A DNA stretch of 64,000 bases from CAUPWF01 sp964369755. Lineage in GTDB: Bacteria > Bacillota > Clostridia > Lachnospirales > Lachnospiraceae. A program made the position numbers and the translations under genes. The stretch covers positions 1-64,000 of the forward strand of contig CAYJFY010000001.1 in the NCBI GenBank assembly GCA_964369755.1, read 5' to 3'. Below the pieces are notes generated by a model. That model ran no database searches, was not told where the DNA came from, and was given only the letters and a program-made list of their open reading frames with translations. How positions within the stretch are numbered: position 1 is the first letter of the stretch; each line of letters opens with the position of its first letter. This document shows, piece after piece, positions 1 to 9,100 of this stretch.

Positions 1-61
1 CAAGAATGAACTTCGACAATCCTTCGGATTCTCTCAGTCATTTCTTGCATTCTAATGAACG

Positions 62-119
62 AAAACACATACGAAAAAGCCCTCGAATGCAAGCATTCGG
101 GGCTTTCTGTATGTGTTTT
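62..119 (-). terminator. Terminator of the rplM-rpsI operon
   Basis: A large, nearly perfect inverted repeat lies just after rpsI. The outer arms are AAAACACATAC and GTATGTGTTTT. The inner GC-rich arms are AAAGCCCTCGAATGC and GCATTCGGGGCTTT, around a 2-nt loop. On the minus strand the inner hairpin is followed by a T-rich stretch, as in a Rho-independent terminator. The symmetry could let it work in both directions. Confidence 0.8.
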
Positions 120-136
120 TGTTCGCAAGGAACTGC

Positions 137-529
137 TTATCTTTTTGAAAATTGTGGTGCACGACGAGCCGCTTTAAGACCGTATTTCTTACGTTCTTTC
201 ATACGTGGATCACGTGTTAGGTATCCAGCTTTCTTAAGCACTGGTCTGAATTCACCGTCTGCTTGTAGTAAAGCTCTTGCGATTCCGTGACGAATTGCTC
301 CTGCTTGTCCTGTGTATCCGCCACCTTTTACTGTTACGATTGCGTCAAATTTATCAACTGACTCTGTCGCTACAAGTGGTTGACGTACTACTACTTTAAG
401 TGTTTCAAGTCCTAAGTAGTTGTCGATATCTCTTTTATTGATTGTAATCTTCCCTGTTCCAGGTACTAGATATACTCTTGCGATTGATTTTTTTCTTCTT
501 CCTGTTCCGTAGAATTTTGCACTAGCCAA
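137..529 (-). CDS. rpsI: 30S ribosomal protein S9
   Basis: The 130-residue protein is a full-length bacterial uS9 and part of the head of the small ribosomal subunit. It starts MASAKFYGTGRRKKSIARV, the usual N-terminal signature. It ends in the basic tail RRAPQFSKR, whose last Lys-Arg reaches the P-site tRNA in known ribosomes. It lies 26 bases after rplM, the standard L13-S9 pair, and is followed by a strong terminator. An AGGAGG-type site precedes the ATG. Nothing unusual is seen. Confidence 0.98.
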   Translation of the reverse strand: MASAKFYGTGRRKKSIARVYLVPGTGKITINKRDIDNYLGLETLKVVVRQPLVATESVDKFDAIVTVKGGGYTGQAGAIRHGIARALLQADGEFRPVLKKAGYLTRDPRMKERKKYGLKAARRAPQFSKR

Positions 530-555
530 TGTTATATCCTCCTTTCAACCTCTCC

Positions 556-984
556 TTAAAATGTCAATACTTCTGGTTTTTGAGCTTGTTGATTGTGCTC
601 TGGTCCAGCGTATACGTGTAATTTTTTGTACATTTGTCTTCCCAAAGGTCCTTTTGGTAACATCCCTTTTACTGCAAGTTCGATTACTCTCTCAGGCTTC
701 TTGTTCATCATCTCTCTTAATGTAGTCTCTCTCATACCACCTACATAATCAGAGTGATTATAATAGATTTTTTGATCTAATTTCTTTCCTGTTGTAACGA
801 TTTTCTCAGCGTTTACAACGATTACATAATCTCCTGTATCTACGTGTGGTGTATATTCAGGCTTGTTTTTCCCTCTTAACACTTTTGCGATTTCTGAAGT
901 CAAACGACCCAAAGTACATCCTGCAGCATCTACTACATACCATTTTCTTTCAATCTTTTCTGGATTAGCCATATAAGTTTTCAT
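556..984 (-). CDS. rplM: 50S ribosomal protein L13
   Basis: This is uL13, an early-assembly protein of the large subunit. The ATG at 984 gives 142 residues beginning MKTYMANPEKIERKWYVVDA, the normal family start. A longer frame adds nine residues (MTINIGGKS), but the AGGAGGG ribosome binding site sits 5-6 bases before the ATG at 984 and decides the start. The expected segments GRLTSEIAKVLRGKNKP and VYAGPEHNQQAQKPE are present. It is co-transcribed with rpsI from the promoter at 1092-1120. Confidence 0.98.
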   Translation of the reverse strand: MKTYMANPEKIERKWYVVDAAGCTLGRLTSEIAKVLRGKNKPEYTPHVDTGDYVIVVNAEKIVTTGKKLDQKIYYNHSDYVGGMRETTLREMMNKKPERVIELAVKGMLPKGPLGRQMYKKLHVYAGPEHNQQAQKPEVLTF

Positions 985-1120
985 GGATTTCCCTCCTATG
1001 TTAATTGTCATTGTTAAATAAAGTATTTCTATTTGAAATCAGATGCTCCGGGGCATTGGTGCATTCTGTTTTCTCCGTTTCATACCGAATTATTATAGTA
1101 TATTCATTCGACAATGTCAA
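985..1120 (-). promoter_or_regulatory. Consensus sigma-A promoter and leader of rplM-rpsI
   Basis: On the minus strand TTGACA (1120-1115), a 17-base spacer and TATAAT (1097-1092) form a perfect vegetative promoter. Transcription should start near 1085, leaving a leader of about 100 bases before rplM. Low-GC Gram-positive L13 operons often carry an autoregulatory leader (the Rfam L13 leader family). The AUGC/GCAU pairing around 1041-1062 could belong to such a fold, but I could not confirm it. The promoter is seen directly; leader regulation is inferred. Confidence 0.8.
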
Positions 1121-1151
1121 TCATTTTTCACAAATACTTTTCTCTTTATTT

Positions 1152-2372
1152 TTATGCCAAAATTCTTCTAAAGTTTTTCTTTCCTCTTTTTACTACAATT
1201 CCGTCTTCTGAAAAATCTGCTGTCGCATATGATTGATAGATATCTGCTACTTTCTCACCATCAACTGTCACACCACCTTGTTGTACTGCACGACGCGCCT
1301 CTGATTTTGAAGGTACCAATTCTGCCTTCACCATCATAGTTAAGATATCAATCTTTCCATCTATAAAATCCTCTGCTGCTAAAGTCGTTGTCGGCATATT
1401 TTCTGCAGCTCCACCAGCAAATAGTGCACGAGAACTCTCTTGTGCCTTCTCCGCTTCTTCCTTGCTATGCACCAAAGCTGTCAACTCGTAAGCTAGGATT
1501 TCTTTTGCTTGATTTAATTGAGCACCTTCCCAGCCGTCCATCGCTTGAATTTCTTCGATTGGAAGGAAGGTCAACATACGAATACACTTCAATACATCCG
1601 CATCTGCAACATTTCTCCAGTATTGGTAGAACTCGAATGGTGTTGTTTTATTTGGATCTAGCCATACTGCACCGCTTTGAGTTTTTCCCATCTTCTTACC
1701 TTCAGAATTCAACAACAATGTGATTGTCATTGCACTTGCATCTTTTCCAAGCTTTCTACGGATCAACTCTGTTCCCCCAAGCATATTGCTCCATTGGTCA
1801 TCTCCACCAAATTGTAGATTACATCCGTATTTTTGGAACAATGCATAGAAGTCATAGCTTTGCATAATCATGTAGTTAAACTCGATAAAACTCAGACCTT
1901 TTTCCATTCTTTGCTTATAACACTCTGCAGAGAGCATGCGGTTCACACTGAAATGTGGTCCTACTTCACGAAGTAATTCAATATAATTCAACTCCATCAA
2001 CCAATCCGCATTATTCACCATCAATGCTTTTCCTTCTGAAAAATCAATGAACTTGCTCATCTGTTTCTTAAAGCAATCGCAATTATGCTGGATGATTTCC
2101 TCTGTCATCATGGTACGCATGTCTGTTCTACCAGATGGGTCACCAACCATACCTGTACCGCCTCCGATTAATGCAATTGGCTTATTCCCATTCATCTGTA
2201 GTCTCTTCATCAGACACAAGGCCATGAAATGTCCTACATGCAGACTATCTGCTGTTGGGTCAAACCCAATATAGAATGTCGCCTTTCCCTCATTAATCAA
2301 CTCGGATATCAATTTCTCATCTGTTACCTGTGCGATGAGTCCACGCTCTTTTAATTCATCATACAATTTCAT
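1152..2372 (-). CDS. tyrS: Tyrosyl-tRNA synthetase
   Basis: The 406-residue class I synthetase charges tRNA-Tyr. The HIGH motif is HVGHF near residue 46, in the stretch DPTADSLHVGHF. The tyrosine pocket FNYMIMQSYD and the segment QFGGDDQWSNMLGG follow. The KMSKS-type loop is KMGKTQSG near residue 230. An S4 RNA-binding domain ends the protein (SEARRAVQQGGVTVDG). Length and domain order are those of the TyrS family found in Bacillus and Clostridia. Expression should be set by the tyrosine T-box in its leader. Confidence 0.98.
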   Translation of the reverse strand: MKLYDELKERGLIAQVTDEKLISELINEGKATFYIGFDPTADSLHVGHFMALCLMKRLQMNGNKPIALIGGGTGMVGDPSGRTDMRTMMTEEIIQHNCDCFKKQMSKFIDFSEGKALMVNNADWLMELNYIELLREVGPHFSVNRMLSAECYKQRMEKGLSFIEFNYMIMQSYDFYALFQKYGCNLQFGGDDQWSNMLGGTELIRRKLGKDASAMTITLLLNSEGKKMGKTQSGAVWLDPNKTTPFEFYQYWRNVADADVLKCIRMLTFLPIEEIQAMDGWEGAQLNQAKEILAYELTALVHSKEEAEKAQESSRALFAGGAAENMPTTTLAAEDFIDGKIDILTMMVKAELVPSKSEARRAVQQGGVTVDGEKVADIYQSYATADFSEDGIVVKRGKKNFRRILA

Positions 2373-2417
2373 CTTCTCTTCCTCACTTTCTTAAATCTCA
2401 CAAATAAATTCGTTTCA

Positions 2418-2486
2418 AATTCATGTGCATCCCCACAGGGCTTTTTAATATATAGGAATTACGCAATTTCCTGTATATTAAAAAAA
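2418..2486. repeat. Intergenic hairpin repeat R1, copy A (tyrS leader)
   Basis: This 69-base stretch matches 4969-5037 over nearly its whole length: a shared AATTC(A/G)TGTGCATCC lead, then a long hairpin. Here the hairpin is about 20 bp with a 5-base loop, arms TTTTTAATATATAGGAATT and the complement with one bulge. It lies between the T-box terminator and the tyrS start codon, so its RNA is part of the tyrS leader. Its outer arm overlaps the U-run of the terminator. Confidence 0.7.
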
Positions 2487-2799
2487 GCCCCTTCAATAAA
2501 TTGAAAGGGCGAAAATCGCGGTACCACCTTTGCTTCGTAAGCAACTCACATCACTTACCTCTGGAAGTGACTATCATCACTTCAAACACTATAACGTGTG
2601 CTAATCCGTTATCGCCTACAGGCTTTCTCCACTTATACAGTAGATGTAGCTTTCGGGATAAAGCTCCAAGATGTATTCACCCTACCTATTCAACGCACCT
2701 CTCATCAACCGGTTACTTTCTGTGTCTATCCTGTAGTGTTACTTGTTCTCTTCCATGCCTTTTTCTATTCTTTCAAGAAGCGATTTCTCCCTTCTCTTA
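2480..2799 (-). ncRNA. Tyrosine T-box leader riboswitch
   Basis: The minus strand carries the T-box core GGTGGTACCGCG at 2528-2517. It is followed by a terminator hairpin (GCCCTTTCAA / TTGAAGGGGC, 2510-2487) and seven T. In stem I the sequence GGGTGAA-UAC-A places a UAC codon (2675-2673) in the specifier loop, which pairs with the tRNA-Tyr anticodon. This fits the tyrS gene that follows. Uncharged tRNA-Tyr would bind the specifier and T-box bulge, favour the antiterminator and allow tyrS transcription. Confidence 0.93.
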
Positions 2800-2805
2800 A
2801 ATGCT

Positions 2806-2834
2806 ATACTAACCTATGCTATTTCACTTGTCAA
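2806..2834 (-). promoter_or_regulatory. Probable promoter of the tyrS T-box leader
   Basis: On the minus strand TTGACA (2834-2829), 17 bases and TAGTAT (2811-2806) suit a sigma-A promoter with a weaker -10. The -35 overlaps the last codons of the upstream MerR gene. It is correctly placed to start the T-box transcript. Confidence 0.6.
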
Positions 2835-3267
2835 GAGATTTTTTCCAATCTACATAAGCTTGCTTCCAACTCTGATAGCTCTCGTCAGAATATTCTGGCT
2901 CCACTCCATCGATGACCATATGATCATAAAACCACAATTTAAAATCACTCTGCTCAATACACTGATTTAGGAATTCAACCTTTTCCTCTAGCATCTTTTT
3001 CTGCAAGGTAATCATCTCACGCTTTCTCTCGAGCGTGTCTGTTTCAACTGAATATAACATAATGAATTTTTTTATATCTGCCACAGTCATCCCTGTGAGC
3101 TTCAGACACTTGATTACAGCTAGTCGATCTATATCTTCCTTGGAGAAACATCGCTTGCCACTCTCATCTCGTTCCATCTTCGTCAACAACCCCATCTTAT
3201 CATAATAACGAATGGTATATGCCGTAATGTCTAATTTTTTCGCCACTTCACTAATACTGTATCCCAT
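2824..3267 (-). CDS. MerR-family transcriptional regulator
   Basis: The 147-residue protein has an N-terminal MerR winged helix: MGYSISEVAKKLDITAYTIR, then YYDKMGLLT. A helical region (RLAVIKCLKLTGMTVADIKKF) and a long dimerisation coiled coil near residues 78-105 follow. The C-terminal tail is short and rich in Trp, Tyr and Asp. No cysteine pattern for metal or redox sensing is seen, so the effector is unknown, possibly a small organic molecule. It lies 13 bases after the DMT transporter and may control that operon. Confidence 0.9.
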   Translation of the reverse strand: MGYSISEVAKKLDITAYTIRYYDKMGLLTKMERDESGKRCFSKEDIDRLAVIKCLKLTGMTVADIKKFIMLYSVETDTLERKREMITLQKKMLEEKVEFLNQCIEQSDFKLWFYDHMVIDGVEPEYSDESYQSWKQAYVDWKKSLDK

Positions 3268-3280
3268 AGTTTCTCCTCTC

Positions 3281-4180
3281 CTATGCCTTTTCCTTTATTC
3301 CAATCCTTTTATTAATAAGTACCAATCCACAAATCGTCAATATTGCTCCGATAAAGGTAGCATAACTCATCGGTTCTCGCAATACAATTGCGGAAACAAC
3401 CATAGTCACTACTGGGGACAAATACAAATAATTACTGGTCTTTATCGTTCCAATTCGGCTAATCGCCACATTCCACGTCACAAAGCAGATTGCAGATGCT
3501 CCGATTCCTAAAAACACAAAATTCATAGCATAAATCGGATTCAGAAATCGTTCAATTTGAAATTCAAATGGAAAAATCAAGACTGCTGGTAGTAAAAATA
3601 AAAATCCATAAACGAACACGCGTCGTGTAACCTGAATGGCGCGATAACCATACTCTCCGATTTTACACATGATGTTCGAATAAAATGCCCATGTGATTAC
3701 AGCAGCAAGAGTAAGCAAATCCCCCATAGGATTCAATTGCAACTCGGTAGCCCCATTATAGCTAATGAGAACAACTCCCGCCATAGCGACAAAAAATCCA
3801 ATCACAAACCTAAAAGTTGGTTTTCTCTCTCCGAAGAACACCCAGCCGATTAATCCTGTAAAAAAAGGTACTGTAGAGATGATGACCCCCACGTTTGTAG
3901 CTGTAGTGAACGTTAAAGCCAGATTCTCAGTCAGAAAATAAAGAGTAATTCCACTAAGACCTGCCGCCATGAACAACAAAGTATGTTTTTTATTCTGTAA
4001 TTTCAATCTTTGAGGGACAATAATATTTAAAAATAATATTGCTAAAACAAATCGATAGATTGCAATTTCAATTGCCGCAAAATCTTGTAGTAATATTTTT
4101 GTAGAAATAAAAGTGGTTCCCCAAACTGCCACCGAAAGTAATGCCATGCCATGTCCCATAATCTTATAATTCGAGTTCAT
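3281..4180 (-). CDS. DMT-superfamily (EamA) transporter
   Basis: The 299-residue integral membrane protein has about ten hydrophobic helices in two EamA repeats, the drug/metabolite transporter fold. The first repeat holds AVWGTTFISTKILLQ and RFVLAILFLN. The second starts near WAFYSNIMCKIGEYG. The substrate cannot be read from sequence. GGAGA six bases before the ATG at 4180 supports this start, which overlaps the upstream HAD gene by 17 bases. A downstream MerR gene may regulate it. Confidence 0.9.
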   Translation of the reverse strand: MNSNYKIMGHGMALLSVAVWGTTFISTKILLQDFAAIEIAIYRFVLAILFLNIIVPQRLKLQNKKHTLLFMAAGLSGITLYFLTENLALTFTTATNVGVIISTVPFFTGLIGWVFFGERKPTFRFVIGFFVAMAGVVLISYNGATELQLNPMGDLLTLAAVITWAFYSNIMCKIGEYGYRAIQVTRRVFVYGFLFLLPAVLIFPFEFQIERFLNPIYAMNFVFLGIGASAICFVTWNVAISRIGTIKTSNYLYLSPVVTMVVSAIVLREPMSYATFIGAILTICGLVLINKRIGIKEKA

Positions 4181-4808
4181 CTATTTCTCCAAAGTCTATA
4201 TCAAGTAGTTCCCCAAAACTCTGTACTGTCTTCCATGGATTTTTGGCACTACCAAATCCATAAGCCACATGTATCATCGGAACCCTAGCTTCTTGGCATG
4301 CTGCCTCATCTCCTGCCGTATCTCCTACATAAACCACCTTGTCAAGTTGATTCCTCTCCATAATCAGTCGAATGTTATCCGCCTTAGCCATTCCAGTGTC
4401 TCCTGGACACGTGTGATCCGTAATATAGTTATGCAAATTCGTCTCTTCTAAAAAGGTTTCTATATATCCAGCCTGACAATTGCTGACGATAAAGAGAGGG
4501 AATTTCTCTGATAGTTTCTTGATCCCTTCTAACATGCCCTCATACAAGATATAATCTCCCGACTTCATATACTCATTCTCGTACTCGCAAAACATTTCAC
4601 AGATTTTTTCTCTTTCCTTCTCGTCTAATTTAGGCAATAAAATCTCCACAATCTCATCCATTAATTTCCCAAATGTAGCCTTCAATTCTTCCACTGCAAT
4701 CTGTCTATCCACTGTAGTCTTTGTCTTCAACAGGTGATTCCACGCCTTTGTTGACACTTCCGTGGTATCCCATAATGTCCCATCTAGATCAAATATAATT
4801 CCATCCAT
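4164..4808 (-). CDS. HAD-family phosphatase, phosphoglycolate phosphatase-like
   Basis: About 214 residues with all HAD motifs: motif I FDLDGTLWDT (nucleophile and acid/base Asp), motif II FIVSNC, and motif IV VGDTAGDEAA for magnesium. The helical cap between motifs I and II is of the PGP/beta-phosphoglucomutase type. It should dephosphorylate a small metabolite; the substrate is not known. The ATG at 4808, with AAGGTG upstream, is preferred. A GTG at 4820 would add MKDK without a good ribosome site. It overlaps the transporter gene and is probably translationally coupled. Confidence 0.88.
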   Translation of the reverse strand: MDGIIFDLDGTLWDTTEVSTKAWNHLLKTKTTVDRQIAVEELKATFGKLMDEIVEILLPKLDEKEREKICEMFCEYENEYMKSGDYILYEGMLEGIKKLSEKFPLFIVSNCQAGYIETFLEETNLHNYITDHTCPGDTGMAKADNIRLIMERNQLDKVVYVGDTAGDEAACQEARVPMIHVAYGFGSAKNPWKTVQSFGELLDIDFGEIDELEL

Positions 4809-4871
4809 CTTATCTTTCACCTTTCTATTTAAAATTGTCCCCTAAGAATAACGAAGTTCCATATTAGAACA

Positions 4872-5034
4872 AAGTGTCTTCGACACTTCAACACCCCCGC
4901 CCCTCATTCTTGAGGGAGAAGCACACTTTGTGCGCCGAATTCGGTCACGGAGTGACATCTACATATCGAATTCGTGTGCATCCTCGCGAAGCGTTTTGAT
5001 ATATAGGAAATGAGCAATTTCCTATATATCAAAA
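4872..5034. repeat. Train of short perfect hairpins between HAD gene and prsA-like gene
   Basis: This non-coding stretch holds a series of exact inverted repeats. They are AAGTGTC-TTC-GACACTT (4872-4888), CCCTCA-TTCT-TGAGGG (4901-4916), GCACA-CTT-TGTGC (4921-4933), CCGAATTCGG (4935-4944), GTCAC-GGA-GTGAC (4944-4956), CGAATTCG (4967-4974), CGC-GAA-GCG (4985-4993), and an 18-bp stem with a 5-base loop (4994-5034). The loops are mostly three bases, as in stable RNA mini-hairpins. No open reading frame explains it. Confidence 0.75.
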
Positions 5035-5037
5035 ACA
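4969..5037. repeat. Intergenic hairpin repeat R1, copy B
   Basis: The second copy of the R1 element, matching 2418-2486. It shares AATTCGTGTGCATCC and the long hairpin; here the stem is a perfect 18 bp (TTTTGATATATAGGAAAT, loop GAGCA, and its complement). It lies just beyond the terminator of the PrsA-like gene. Confidence 0.7.
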
Positions 5038-5072
5038 ACAAAACCGCCCCAAAATGGAACGGTTTGTTGTTT
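5034..5072 (-). terminator. Terminator of the PrsA-like gene
   Basis: On the minus strand AAACAACAAACCG pairs with CGGTTTTGTTGTT around a 13-base loop, followed by TTTTTG. The 5' arm overlaps the stop codon at 5071. Confidence 0.7.
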
Positions 5073-6105
5073 ATTCTGTTGTTTCTTCCACTTCAGGAAT
5101 TACCATTGTAATCGCATAGTCATTGAAATCAATCTTATCCAAAACCTCTTGATATTCTACAATGTCTGCTTCTGCTTTCCAACCATCTACCACTTCGTTG
5201 TAGACTTCATTTTGTCTCAAACCGATAATCTCTAATTTTTTATCTTCTGTTGCAACTTCATCACTCAAGCTTGTAACTTGGGCAACATAGAAACTTGAAT
5301 CCGACTCTATTACATCTGTCAATTCCATTTCATCCAATGCATCTGCTGCCGCACGAAGTTCCTCATTCACCCATGTAGATTCGCTATCAAAAGTTGTCTC
5401 TTGTGGTGATAACCCTCTCTCTGTTGCAACATCATAGAGATTCTTTCCTTCTGCCGATGCCTCTTCAACCAAAGATTCCGCAGCTGTTTTTAGGTTCGCA
5501 ATTTCTTCTTCAGACAGCTCAATCGTTGCACCTTCTGTATTGGTTGTAACTTTATCAAATACAACATAGGTCATTTTCTTTTGATTCGCTTCTTCATCTG
5601 TCACATTCGTATCTGCTGCTTTTTCAATTTCATTCGTCATCTTCACATATAAAGAATAAGTCTGCAACCACTCTTCGATATTTTCTTTCGTTCCAGAAAC
5701 CTTCGATCTAACACCCTCGCTATTCACGCTGATAAACGAATCTGCTGCCTCTGCGATATGAGCCAATTCTTCCTCATTAAGAGAAATACCATATTCTTCT
5801 GCGTACTGATTCACCAAGTACATATCCTTGATATTCGTCATTACATCTGTCTTCACTGTATCTTGATATGGTTCTTCACCCTCTGCTGCCGGTCCCCACA
5901 TATCTTCTCCCATGTACGCACCGTAATATGTCTCCATCGATGCCTGTTCCATACGTGTAAAGAAATTCACCACACCTGCAGTCACTTCTTCTCCATTAAT
6001 CGTCGCAACCACTTCCGCATCATTGATGGTCGGTGCACACCCTACAAGTGCGGTAGCCGAACATACCACTGCAAGCAATAAACCAATTAATCTTTTTCTC
6101 AACAT
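5071..6105 (-). CDS. PrsA/SurA-like foldase lipoprotein
   Basis: About 344 residues, exported and lipid-anchored. A basic start (MLRKR), a hydrophobic stretch and the lipobox ALVGC near residue 23 form a signal peptidase II signal. The mature part starts with a SurA-type domain (NDAEVVATINGEEVTAGVVN). A region resembling a parvulin peptidyl-prolyl isomerase follows, near residues 175-310. It probably helps exported proteins fold at the outer face of the membrane. GGAGG five bases before the ATG at 6105 fixes the start. It follows mfd, a common arrangement in Clostridia. Confidence 0.85.
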   Translation of the reverse strand: MLRKRLIGLLLAVVCSATALVGCAPTINDAEVVATINGEEVTAGVVNFFTRMEQASMETYYGAYMGEDMWGPAAEGEEPYQDTVKTDVMTNIKDMYLVNQYAEEYGISLNEEELAHIAEAADSFISVNSEGVRSKVSGTKENIEEWLQTYSLYVKMTNEIEKAADTNVTDEEANQKKMTYVVFDKVTTNTEGATIELSEEEIANLKTAAESLVEEASAEGKNLYDVATERGLSPQETTFDSESTWVNEELRAAADALDEMELTDVIESDSSFYVAQVTSLSDEVATEDKKLEIIGLRQNEVYNEVVDGWKAEADIVEYQEVLDKIDFNDYAITMVIPEVEETTE

Positions 6106-6183
6106 TTTATCCTCCTTCATACGCATCCCCTTACGTATTTTAATATCTTTCGTATTGTATAACTACAACATTATATCCTTTTT

Positions 6184-9100
6184 TTACTCTTCAATCAATC
6201 TTTTTATGTCATTTAATAGATTTTTCACAATTTCTAGCGGATCATCCTTGGCTGTTTTATTGTTTTTTTTGTGTCGATATAAGAAATATGGATTGTTCGC
6301 CACCTTAAACATCAAATCGCCCTTATACAAATCCACGAACCCTGATATTTCCTCTGCCTTTATTTTCGCTCTCTCATACATGATGAATTTGTACTCATTG
6401 TCTTTTTGTTCAACACTAACCATATAACAACTGTGCGCCAGACTCTTCAGCAAAGCAACTTGCAATAACTGCTGTACTTTTTTCGGCACATCCCCGAACC
6501 GATCGATCAACTCCTCTAGCATCTCGTCCATTTCATCGACACTCTCAATACATGCAATCCGCTTATATACATCCAACTTCTGATGTTCATTGGAGATATA
6601 TGTGCTCGGGATATATGCATCCACATTGATGTCAATTGCAGTTTCAAAAGATTCCGCTTCCGCCTCTCCTTTGAAATGTTTCACCGCTGTATTTAGCATC
6701 TTGCAGTACAAATCATATCCCACCGCTTGCATATGACCTGACTGAGATTCTCCGAGTAAATTTCCCGCCCCACGAATCTCTAGATCCCTCATAGAAATCT
6801 TGAATCCAGAACCAAGATCTGTGTATTCTCGAATTGCAGACAACCGCTTCTCCGCGACCTCTTTTAGCATCTTATCTCTTCGATATAGCAAAAACGCATA
6901 GGCCATACGATTGGATCTCCCAACCCTTCCTCTCAACTGATACAACTGCGATAAACCCATCTGGTCCGAATCATGAATGATAATCGTATTGACATTGGAT
7001 ATATCCAATCCTGTTTCTATGATGGTAGTCGCCACCAATACATCAATCTCCTGATTGATAAAGTCATACATAATCCGCTCTAATTCTTGTTCCTTCATCT
7101 GACCATGGGCAAATGCTACATTGGCATCTGGCACAAGCTTCTGAATACGGAGCGTAACCTCATCAATATTACTCACCTTATTATATACATAATAAATCTG
7201 ACCTTCTCTAGCCAACTCCCGTTCAATCGCTTCTCTCACCATCTCCTCATTATACTCCATGACATAAGTCTGGATTGGCATCCTCTCATGCGGCGCCTCC
7301 TCTAATACACTCATGTCACGTATTCCAATCAGACTCATATGCAAGGTTCTCGGTATTGGAGTTGCCGTAAGCGTCAGGACATCAATATTTTCTTTGAATT
7401 GCTTGATTTTTTCTTTGTGTCGTACCCCAAACCTCTGCTCCTCATCGATAATCAACAATCCCAAATCCTTAAATCCAATGTCAGACGATAGAACACGATG
7501 TGTTCCGATCACAATATCTACCAATCCCTTTTTCATATCTTGGATTGCCTTTTTTTGCTGCGTTGCAGTTCGGAATCGACATAACAATTCAATGCGTACA
7601 GGGAACTCTTTCATCCGTTGCACAAAATTATTATAATGCTGCTGGGCTAGAATTGTAGTCGGTACTAGGTAGATTACTTGTTTACTCTCTTGTACCGCCT
7701 TGAAGGCTGCACGAATCGCAATCTCCGTTTTCCCATATCCCACATCACCGCAGATGAGGCGATCCATCACCTTGCTACTCTCCATATCGCGCTTGGTATC
7801 TTCGATTGCCATGATTTGATCTTCCGTTTCCTCATAAGGAAACATCTCTTCAAATTCCCTCTGCCATACGGTATCCTCACCAAAAATATATCCAGTAGCC
7901 TCCTGTCGTTTCGCATACAATTCTACAAGATCCTTGGCGATTTCTTCCACCGCCTTTTTCACTCTAGATTTTGCCTTACCCCACTCCTGAGTCCCAAGAT
8001 GATTTAACTTCGGCGCCTTCGCATTGGAGTCTGCATATTTTTGAATCAAATCCAATTGCGTAGCTGGTATATAGAGACAGCCTCCCTGGGCATAGGAGAT
8101 CTTCATATAATCCTTGGACGTCCAATCCCGCTCAATATTCTCTATTCCTTGATAGATTCCTAGTCCATGATTCTCATGAACCACATAATCTCCCACTTTT
8201 AGGTCATTGAAACTCTGGATCTTCTGCCCATCATAGGTCTTTCTTCGCTTTTTCTTCTTTTTCTCTCGACCAAATATATCACTCTCTGATATCACCATGA
8301 ATTTGAGGAATGGATATTCATACCCCTCATCAACATGTCCATACATCACCATAATTTCTTCTGGCTGAATCTGACGATCCCACTCATCTGTATAAAAACT
8401 CTTCAAGTCATAATCTCGTAAGTCCTCTGCCAATCGTTTCGCTCTTGTACGCGAACCAGAGAGCAATAACACACGATAACCTTGCCTCTTGTATTTCTTC
8501 AAATCTCTGGTCAAGGTTTCCAAACTTCCATGATAAGAACTCACCCTCGTTCCATCGATATGACACACCTCATTGACCTGAAAATCACTGCACTTCACAT
8601 TTAGCAGTGTATATCCGATGCTAGAAACACTCTGATACTTCGCAAGGATCTCATCCATAGAGTGAATCATCTCGTGCCCAGTAATCGTTTCCAATCCTTG
8701 TTCAATCCTTTGTGCCATGCTTGACACAAATTCCGTCTCAACCGTTCGTCCCTTCTCCACCAATTTGATCGGCTCATCAAAATGAAATAGGGTACTCGCT
8801 GGATCAAAATAGTCTAAAAAAGAAACCTTTGGAATCTCGGCATGAATATACTCTGTCGCAGGATAAATCCGTATCTGTTCTAAGTTCTCAATGGAACGCT
8901 GACTTTCTACATCGAAACTACGAATCGAATCAATCTCCTCCCCCCAGAACTCAATACGAATCGGCACCTCTTCCGTAAGTGGAAAAATATCAACAATCCC
9001 CCCTCTCACGGCAAACTGCCCAGCACTCTCCACCTGCAATTCTCTTTGATACCCCAATTCCACCAAATCACGCTTCAAAACCTCCAGATCATAAGGCGAA

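Noticed and set aside
1..61. Possible RNA gene at the left edge
   Set aside because: The 61 bases show no tRNA-like arms or conserved motif, and the region is cut by the window edge.
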